DNA of 8,034 nucleotides, taken from contig JAGOBQ010000174.1 of assembly GCA_017999215.1 (NCBI GenBank), forward strand, positions 1 through 8,034, in the 5' to 3' direction. Of this stretch, positions 1 to 4,181 are shown one piece after another; within the stretch, counting starts at the first letter, position 1, and every line of letters begins with the position of its first letter. The translations under genes and the position numbers were made by a program. A model generated the notes under the pieces. It ran no database searches and had not been told where the DNA came from. It was given only the letters and a program-made list of their open reading frames with translations. This DNA is from Thermoanaerobaculia bacterium (GTDB taxonomy: Bacteria > Acidobacteriota > Thermoanaerobaculia > UBA5066).

Positions 1-2
1 GC

Positions 3-209
3 GACATCTTCCTCATGCAGAAGCTCCAGAGCGTCATGTCCTCCCTCGTCGAGACGATCCAGAGCGTCAGGGTCGACCGCGTCGCCTACCTCCCCGCCTC
101 CGCGAAGGTCGCGCAGGGCGTCCAGCTCGTCGAGCAGGTCAAGGCCGCGTTCGGCGTCGACCTCGCGAAGGTCGTCGGGAGGCTCGGGGCGCCGGAGGAG
201 AAGGGCTAG
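3..209 (+). CDS. Flotillin/SPFH-family protein, C-terminal end (5' cut by window edge)
   Basis: The reading frame is open from the window edge and gives 68 residues beginning DIFLMQKLQSVMSSL and ending GAPEEKG. Flotillins are membrane-associated SPFH/band-7 scaffold proteins. Their C-terminal ends commonly carry a 'LQKLP..V..I..IKIDKV' helix followed by a short '...GVDL..LL' tail. The first part here (QKLQSVMSSLVETIQSVRVDRVAYL) and the tail (VKAAFGVDLAKVV) fit that pattern, so this copy seems to have the native C-terminus. The assignment is supported by the two other fragments in the window, which share the tail and carry clear mid-flotillin sequence. Codons end almost only in G or C. The TAG stop overlaps the stop of the opposing acyltransferase remnant. 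Whether the whole gene is intact cannot be seen, because the SPFH domain lies outside the window. Confidence 0.7.
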   Translation, partial: DIFLMQKLQSVMSSLVETIQSVRVDRVAYLPASAKVAQGVQLVEQVKAAFGVDLAKVVGRLGAPEEKG

Positions 210-397
210 GGTCCCTCTCCCAGGAGCCTCCGGCCCAGCTCCCGCAGCCACCGCCCCGCCGGGGTCTCGTCCCCGGCGAGGGCGGAGGCGTTCGGGGCCG
301 CGAGGAGCCGTCGGACCTCGTCGCCGGGCGAATCCAGCTCCGCGAGGACCTCGCGGAGCGTCGCGTGCTCGTGGGAGACGCCGCGTGCGGCCTGCCA
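131..397. repeat. Long direct repeat, copy 1 (flotillin tail plus acyltransferase tail)
   Basis: These 267 bp align without gaps to 7318-7584 at a constant offset of 7187, with 9 mismatches by hand count (about 96.6 % identity). The repeat covers the last 26 flotillin codons and the last 63 acyltransferase codons. Four of the mismatches change the acyltransferase protein, and the rest are silent. The first 70 bp (131-200) also recur without a mismatch at 3084-3153. Copy 1 ends sharply at 397, where unrelated, transposase-associated sequence begins. The divergence argues for an old duplication, or one derived from a related strain, rather than one sequence assembled twice. Confidence 0.92.
206..397 (-). 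pseudogene. Acyltransferase 3'-end remnant (last 63 residues)
   Basis: Read on the minus strand this gives WQAARGVSHEHATLREVLAELD... to ...GRRLLGEGP and TAG. It matches the last 63 residues of the acyltransferase at 7393-8034, with four substitutions (N/S, S/A, L/H, R/Q). Three of these fall in the linker before GDETPAGRW. Upstream on the minus strand, beyond 397, similarity stops and the frame runs into antisense of a transposase fragment. No start codon with a ribosome binding site lies close by, so this is a dead 3' stub with no catalytic motif. It shows that a full acyltransferase gene once lay here and was cut at this point. Confidence 0.85.
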
Positions 398-448
398 ACT
401 TGCGCTGTTTTCCGTCCTGCGGCACGCGACCCGCCATCGCATCCTCCC

Positions 449-676
449 GTGGAGGCAGCCGCATACCGGGGGCGCAGGCCCGCCGAGATGCCCCTGGACG
501 CGTTGTTCGAGTCCCTCTCCGAGACGGTCAATGGAACCGGGGAGGATCTCTTCGAGCGCCGGTATGGCTTCTGGCGCGGCCTCCTCGATGGCGTGGTCGC
601 GCGTTACCTCGACTGCGGCAGTCTCAAGCGAGGCTTCGCACGCATCCGCTGCCTCGATTGCGCCGCCGAGTACCAA
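449..676 (+). pseudogene. IS91-family transposase, N-terminal fragment
   Basis: The frame reads VEAAAYRGRRPAEMPLDALFES... ...LFERRYGFWRGLLDGVVARYLDCG...GFARIRCLDCAAEYQ. IS91-family (rolling-circle, HUH/Y2) transposases begin with this kind of segment: a basic 'YRPRRP' stretch, a helical region, then 'YGFWR..V..VV.RYLDCG.L..GFARVRC..C', which is the first half of the N-terminal zinc-binding domain. The first CxxC pair (C-L-D-C, about 650-661) is present. The second pair, usually 'FCPSC', is missing, because similarity ends after AEYQ. About 76 codons remain of a protein normally several hundred residues long, so it cannot be active. The start could be GTG at 449 or ATG at 488. The break in the acyltransferase at 397/398 lies just upstream and the toxin-like gene ends at 695, so the fragment marks the left edge of the inserted module. 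Confidence 0.75.
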
Positions 677-694
677 TCCCCACGTGTCTACTTT

Positions 695-1498
695 CTACGG
701 CTGCTCCCAGGCCGCGAGGAGCCTTCTTGCCAGAGCCTCACACGACGCGGCTATGGTTGCGGCGTCTTCGAGACCCGCACTCGCCCGCACGGCCATGGCG
801 GACCCATGGCCGGTGCGACTCGCGAACAGCTGGCGGAGGTGGGCGCGCGCCTCGCGCGTGACCGCGCCGGCGACCGGATTCTTCTCGAGTCCGGACAGTG
901 TCGTTGCGACCTGCCGGAGGTCGGCTGCCCGCAGGATGCGCAGAATGTCGAGCCCATCCTTCGGAGCCCATCGGTCAGGCGTCGTCTCGCGCTCGGCGAT
1001 CTTGTGCAGCTTGGCCACGAGCAATGCCGCGAGACCGGCGACCGCGACGCCGTGGGCGCGGGTATCGACAGGATCGAGCGCGGTCAGGCGAACGACGGTG
1101 TGGTCGACGATCGCCGCTTCGAGGCCCTTCGCCTTGCGCGCGACCTCCGTGCCGTGAGGCCCCAGGCGTGCGCTACGACGGCCCGGCCCCCCCAACGAGG
1201 ATGGGACGAGAAGATCGATCTGCACGCCGGAGAGGCTCCACGTGCCGGGCTTGACCGCGAGGTCGAAGCCGGCTGCGCGAAGGGTCTCTGCGAGGATGGG
1301 CTCGTCGTCGAGGACGTCCGGGTTGAGCGCGAGGTCGCCATCGGTGGTGAATGGCGCCACCGCCATGTCGCCGGGTCCGACGCGAAGATAGATCGCCTGT
1401 GCGCCGACGAGCACCACCGCCTTACGGTGCATACCAAGGGCGTCGAGAGCATCGAGCAGCACCCGTCTAGCGGCGACGTACTCAGGATCGTGTTCCAC
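695..1498 (-). CDS. AbiEii-type nucleotidyltransferase, putative type IV TA toxin
   Basis: The protein has 267 residues and a nucleotidyltransferase-fold layout. An LVGAQAIYLRVG strand-turn-helix (about 30-41) stands where the family usually has GG[ST]. TTDGDLAL (51-58) supplies the D-x-D pair (D53, D55). VQIDLLVP (92-99) supplies a third acidic residue, D95. AKLHKIAER (162-170) and KDGLDILRIL (180-189) match the K...R and D..D motifs of AbiEii/AbiGii and MenT-like toxins. Characterised members transfer nucleotides to RNA or tRNA and arrest growth; the substrate here is unknown. The GTG start at 1498 is chosen because GAGGAG lies 7 nt upstream at 1506-1511. The gene overlaps the regulator gene upstream by 17 nt, which implies co-transcription and coupled translation. 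It ends about 20 bp from the transposase fragment. The family assignment is good; the toxin role is inferred from the family and the partner. Confidence 0.78.
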   Translation of the reverse strand: MEHDPEYVAARRVLLDALDALGMHRKAVVLVGAQAIYLRVGPGDMAVAPFTTDGDLALNPDVLDDEPILAETLRAAGFDLAVKPGTWSLSGVQIDLLVPSSLGGPGRRSARLGPHGTEVARKAKGLEAAIVDHTVVRLTALDPVDTRAHGVAVAGLAALLVAKLHKIAERETTPDRWAPKDGLDILRILRAADLRQVATTLSGLEKNPVAGAVTREARAHLRQLFASRTGHGSAMAVRASAGLEDAATIAASCEALARRLLAAWEQP

Positions 1499-2546
1499 GT
1501 CGCCACTCCTCGACGGTTCCCTTCATCTCGAGCAGGAGCGCCGCTGCCTCTTGCGGTCCGCGCCCGGGGCTCGTCATCAGGTCCACGACCGTCTGCGGAA
1601 GCGAGACGGCGACCACCTCCACCCCTGCCTCTCCCGTCGTCACCGGCTTGCGTCGCGTGCGCTCGAACACGACCTCGTCGTACGGCTGAAGGAGCCACAC
1701 GTTCGCACCGGCCTCGGTGGGGACGAGGTCGAGCGCTCGAGCGGCGGCCTCGGCATCGTCGACGTAGATCATCGCGAGGCGCGTCGGCGCGACGCTCGTC
1801 CCGGCGATCGAGCCCGTTGCCGCGTAGCGCGGAAGCCTTGAGAGCTTTGGCCACAAGGCGCCGAGACCGCGCGGCTCGAGGTACGCACCCATCGCGTTGG
1901 TCGTGGAGACGCGGTAGTCGTTCGCCCAACGAGCCAGGAGGGCTGCCCAGTCGACGGCGACGATCTGCTTTCGCTCGTCTCGCGTGAGGAGCGCTTCCGT
2001 CTCGAGGAAGCTCACGACGCGGGACACCGTTCCCAGCGGCGTCGCCGCAACCCCCGCGAGCGTCCGCACGCCGAACGGCGGCGGGAACTCGCAAAGGGCT
2101 CGCACGACACGCGACGCGGCTGCGCCGCGGAGGCTGTGAAGCGGGCGCGGCATTCGGTCGGGATCCTGGCCCGCGCCGACGCCCTCGAGGAAGACAGCGG
2201 GGCTGCTTACGACGAGCCTGAGGTTCCCCGTTGCGTCGGCATAGCTCACGCCGGCCTCGGCGAGCAGCTCGCGCGTTCGGCTGCCGAGGTAAGGAGAGAC
2301 GACGATCGCCCGTTGGACTGCGCTCGCTACCAGCGACGGGACGTCGCGCGGCACCAGCCCCCTGCGCACGACGACCGCGAGGTCAGCCCTTTGCCCGTCC
2401 GGGGCACGCAGCGTCAGGACGGCGGACGTCCGCGCAGCTGTCTCCTCTCCCACGACCCATCCGGGAGGCAGCCGTCGACGAACGCCGGCGATCGCCTGCG
2501 CCACCGTCGTCCCGTTCATTCTCACGTTCCGCATACCGCGGAACAT
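1482..2546 (-). CDS. AbiEi-type antitoxin/transcriptional regulator
   Basis: The 354-residue protein resembles the AbiEi_2 group of type IV antitoxins. An N-terminal alpha/beta part (about 40-125) includes ADLAVVV and the hallmark IVVSPYLGSRTRELLAEAGVSYADATGNLRL (81-111), like the 'aPYis....L...gi.Y.D.aGN' signature of the group. A winged-helix segment follows (about 138-197: SRVVRALCEF...VRTLAGVAATPLGTVSRVVSFLETEALL). The C-terminal part ends VSLPQTVVDLMTSPGRGPQEAAALLLEM (314-341), again typical. In characterised AbiE pairs the antitoxin represses its own promoter by binding inverted repeats and counteracts the nucleotidyltransferase without stable complex formation. ATG 2546 is preferred because GGAAGAG lies just upstream. 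In-frame ATGs at 2534 and 2519 are possible; 2519 would leave the nearest inverted repeat outside the coding region. The frame is open further upstream, but that part is antisense to the flotillin fragment. Confidence 0.77.
   Translation of the reverse strand: MFRGMRNVRMNGTTVAQAIAGVRRRLPPGWVVGEETAARTSAVLTLRAPDGQRADLAVVVRRGLVPRDVPSLVASAVQRAIVVSPYLGSRTRELLAEAGVSYADATGNLRLVVSSPAVFLEGVGAGQDPDRMPRPLHSLRGAAASRVVRALCEFPPPFGVRTLAGVAATPLGTVSRVVSFLETEALLTRDERKQIVAVDWAALLARWANDYRVSTTNAMGAYLEPRGLGALWPKLSRLPRYAATGSIAGTSVAPTRLAMIYVDDAEAAARALDLVPTEAGANVWLLQPYDEVVFERTRRKPVTTGEAGVEVVAVSLPQTVVDLMTSPGRGPQEAAALLLEMKGTVEEWRRGTRS
1506..1511 (-). promoter_or_regulatory. Ribosome binding site deciding the GTG start of the AbiEii-type gene
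   Basis: The minus strand reads GAGGAG, seven bases before the GTG at 1498. It lies inside the last codons of the AbiEi-type gene, so initiation of the toxin-like gene probably depends on ribosomes finishing the upstream gene. No ATG close by has comparable support. Confidence 0.6.
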
Positions 2547-2622
2547 GCGCTCTTCCGGAACAATTTGCAAGTACGACACCGGCTTCGTTCCGGAATACTC
2601 GTCGTTCCACGGGATGCGGAAC
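2526..2622. promoter_or_regulatory. Candidate AbiEi operator: cluster of GTTCC/GGAAC inverted repeats
   Basis: Four dyads built on the same half-site lie in 97 bp at the regulator's start. GTTCCGC-N5-GCGGAAC is a perfect 7-bp inverted repeat (2526-2544). TTCCGGAA occurs at 2553-2560 and again at 2588-2595, the second preceded by G. GTTCC-N9-GGAAC lies at 2604-2622. The two TTCCGGAA palindromes have centres 35 bp apart. The 2553-2560 copy overlaps the putative ribosome binding site (2550-2556), so a bound repressor could also block translation. AbiEi proteins are known to bind inverted repeats in their own promoters, which makes autoregulation the natural reading. No convincing -35/-10 pair could be assigned, so the exact promoter is unknown. 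Confidence 0.5.
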
Positions 2623-2685
2623 CCGCCAGGGGAAGGGGGCGATGATCGCTCGAGCCAGGCATCCCGCCTCTTCACTGAGCAGGCT

Positions 2686-3177
2686 GGCGTCGCGAACCTC
2701 GAGGTCGCCGGCCACCGGCCCCTCCTCGCCAACGCCCTCGAGCGCCTCCCCGGCCGGAGGCGCCCCCAGATCATCCAGGTCGCCAAGGCCACGCTCGAGA
2801 GGAACCTCCGCGGCGTCCTCTCCCAGCTCAACCCCGAGGAGGTCAACCAGGACAAGCTCCGCTTCGCCGAGAAGCTCCTCGAGGAGGCCGAGCACGACCT
2901 CTCGCGCCTCGGCCTGATCCTCGACGTCCTGAAGATCCAGAACGTCGCCGACGACGTCGGCTACCTCAACTCCCTCGGCCGCAAGCAGACCGCCGCGCTC
3001 GACAAGAGCGCCCGCGTCGCCGAGGCCCAGGCCCACGCCGAGGCAGCCGTCCGGGAGGCCGAGAACAACCTCTCCGCCCGCCTCGAGCAGGTCAAGGCCG
3101 CGTTCGGCGTCGACCTCGCGAAGGTCGTCGGGAGGCTCGGGGCGCCGGAGGAGGGAATGCCGGCGCCGAAGGGCTGA
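2686..3177 (+). pseudogene. Flotillin fragment, copy 2 (middle region joined to C-terminal tail)
   Basis: Recognisable flotillin sequence starts at GVANLEVAGHRPLLANALERL and continues through TLERNLRGVLSQLNPEEVNQDKLRFAEKLLEEAEHDLSRLGLILDVLKIQNVADDVGYLNSLGRKQ, the end of the SPFH domain. It then enters the alanine/glutamate-rich coiled coil (ARVAEAQAHAEAAVREAENNLSARL). At 3084 it jumps directly to the C-terminal tail EQVKAAFGVDLAKVVGRLGAPEE, so most of the coiled-coil region is missing. The tail has five extra in-frame codons (GMPAP, 3154-3168) before KG and a TGA stop. The N-terminal SPFH half and membrane anchor are absent. The open frame upstream of 2686 has no flotillin resemblance. It is probably a non-functional remnant, although the retained part is fully open. 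It is about 95 % identical in DNA to copy 3 over the shared 147 bp by hand count. Confidence 0.8.
3084..3153. repeat. Shared flotillin-tail repeat, copy 2 (70 bp)
   Basis: This segment is identical base for base to 131-200 and differs at one position from 7318-7387. It begins with CGAGCAGGTCAAG and encodes the tail from EQVKAAF to GAPEE. Immediately after it, copy 2 departs from the other two with a 15-bp in-frame insertion and a different 3' flank. The acyltransferase part of the long repeat is absent here. Confidence 0.92.
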
Positions 3178-3244
3178 CGGACTGCGGGGAGGGGCGAGCC
3201 CGAGCTTCTCTCCCTCGCTTCGGGGAAACGCCTCTCGCTCGGAG

Positions 3245-3283
3245 GGCGCAGTGGAGGCGGCGACACGCCGCCTCCACTGCGCC
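3245..3283. terminator. Perfect 18-bp hairpin between convergent genes
   Basis: The arms 3245-3262 and 3266-3283 are exact reverse complements, separated by the loop ACA. The hairpin starts four bases after the TGA (3288-3290) of the leftward secreted-protein gene and lies 67 bp after the stop of the rightward flotillin fragment. It could stop transcription from either side. Neither side has a T-run, so it is not a textbook intrinsic terminator. It may act with Rho or as an mRNA 3'-end stabiliser. The stem is very GC-rich and unbroken. Confidence 0.65.
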
Positions 3284-3287
3284 GAGA

Positions 3288-4181
3288 TCACTTGGTAAGA
3301 GCCGGGTAGATCTGGTAGGGGTTCACGCCCGGGCCCGCGTCATCGAAGATCGTCGAGATGTAGGCGAGGAACGGCTGGTCGGCGGTGATCGTGAACCAGA
3401 GGTTCTCCTCGTGCGGATCGCAGTCCACCGGAATCGGAGGCACATAGAACGAGTTGACCTGCGTCACCGTCTCCGGCCCGAGGCCGTAAGTCGCCGTGAA
3501 AACGACCGTCGGGGGGTCGAAGACGCTCCGATAACCCTTCACGACGAAGGTGGCGGGCGCCTTCCCACCGTTGAACAGGGTGAGATTGAGCCGCCTCACA
3601 TACTTCTGGTCCTTGACGTTCGAGCAGATCTGCGCCCCGCCCGCGTTGAACGGCATGACGTCGCCGCAGGCGGCGATCGTCCCGGCCAGATGCAGCCCTT
3701 CGAAAACGGGAAGAGGAACTCGCCCCTGGGAGAGCTCACCGGTCGCCGGGACCGGGAAGCACCCGGCTCCGACCAGGTAGCTGCGCTCGAGCGTGTTCCT
3801 GACGGCGACCCCGTCCTCGACGCGGAGTTCCGCGATGGCTACACAGCCCGTCTCAGGCGAATCGCACGACCCTGCGCTCATCAAGCCGGCCTTTCCGGAA
3901 GCCAGGACATCGCCCTCCCCGGCGGGAAAGCCCTCGTGCCTGACACCGTCCTGGTCGTACCACGCGACCAGCGCCGCAAACCGAGGTTCGCTGGCGAGAT
4001 TGAAGACCATGACGTGGCTCGCGAGGCGGAAAGACCAGCCCTCCCCGTCACCTCCAAACGGCGAGGCGGTGGGCCGGGTAATCCTGACCGTCGGAACGTA
4101 GACCGACCTTTCCGCGGCCGAGGCTGGGTACATGACGAGCGAGAGGACGCAGCAGAGCAGTACAAAGCGGATCCTACTCAC
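3288..4181 (-). CDS. Secreted beta-rich protein of unknown function, coupled to the subtilase
   Basis: I do not recognise a named family. The 297-residue product starts with a basic n-region (MSRIR), a hydrophobic stretch (FVLLCCVLSLVMYPASA) and a likely signal-peptidase I site near AAE, residues 22-24. There is no lipobox. The mature part is rich in alternating hydrophobic/polar strands and contains six cysteines (106, 113, 141, 172, 186, 254), which could form three disulfides outside the cytoplasm. NLTLFNGGKAPATFVVKGYR followed by GLGPETVTQVNSFYVPP looks like an immunoglobulin-like beta-sandwich strand pattern. The GTG start overlaps the protease stop (GTGAGTAG, 8 nt) and has no strong ribosome binding site of its own, which suggests translational coupling. 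A partner, substrate-binding or inhibitory role for the protease is possible, but is inferred only from gene order. Confidence 0.72.
   Translation of the reverse strand: MSRIRFVLLCCVLSLVMYPASAAERSVYVPTVRITRPTASPFGGDGEGWSFRLASHVMVFNLASEPRFAALVAWYDQDGVRHEGFPAGEGDVLASGKAGLMSAGSCDSPETGCVAIAELRVEDGVAVRNTLERSYLVGAGCFPVPATGELSQGRVPLPVFEGLHLAGTIAACGDVMPFNAGGAQICSNVKDQKYVRRLNLTLFNGGKAPATFVVKGYRSVFDPPTVVFTATYGLGPETVTQVNSFYVPPIPVDCDPHEENLWFTITADQPFLAYISTIFDDAGPGVNPYQIYPALTK

Noticed and set aside
398..450. Small CCTCC-CGT-GGAGG hairpin at 443-455 as the IS91 terminus
   Set aside because: A 5-bp stem is too weak to call in this GC content, and no intact copy of the element is available for comparison.
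365..1987. Long rightward open frame of 540 codons
   Set aside because: Only its first 104 codons hold a recognisable protein piece (transposase N-terminus, 449-676). The rest is antisense to the AbiEii- and AbiEi-type genes, with Arg/Pro/Ser-rich low-complexity translation typical of a GC-rich shadow frame.
2560..2650. A defined -35/-10 promoter for the abi operon
   Set aside because: The region is GC-rich and only weak -10-like hexamers were found without a matching -35, so no exact promoter is claimed.
2547..2855. N-terminal extension of the AbiEi-type protein to a start at 2855
   Set aside because: The extra 103 codons are antisense to the flotillin fragment and Arg/Ser-rich. A ribosome binding site is present at the internal ATG 2546 instead.
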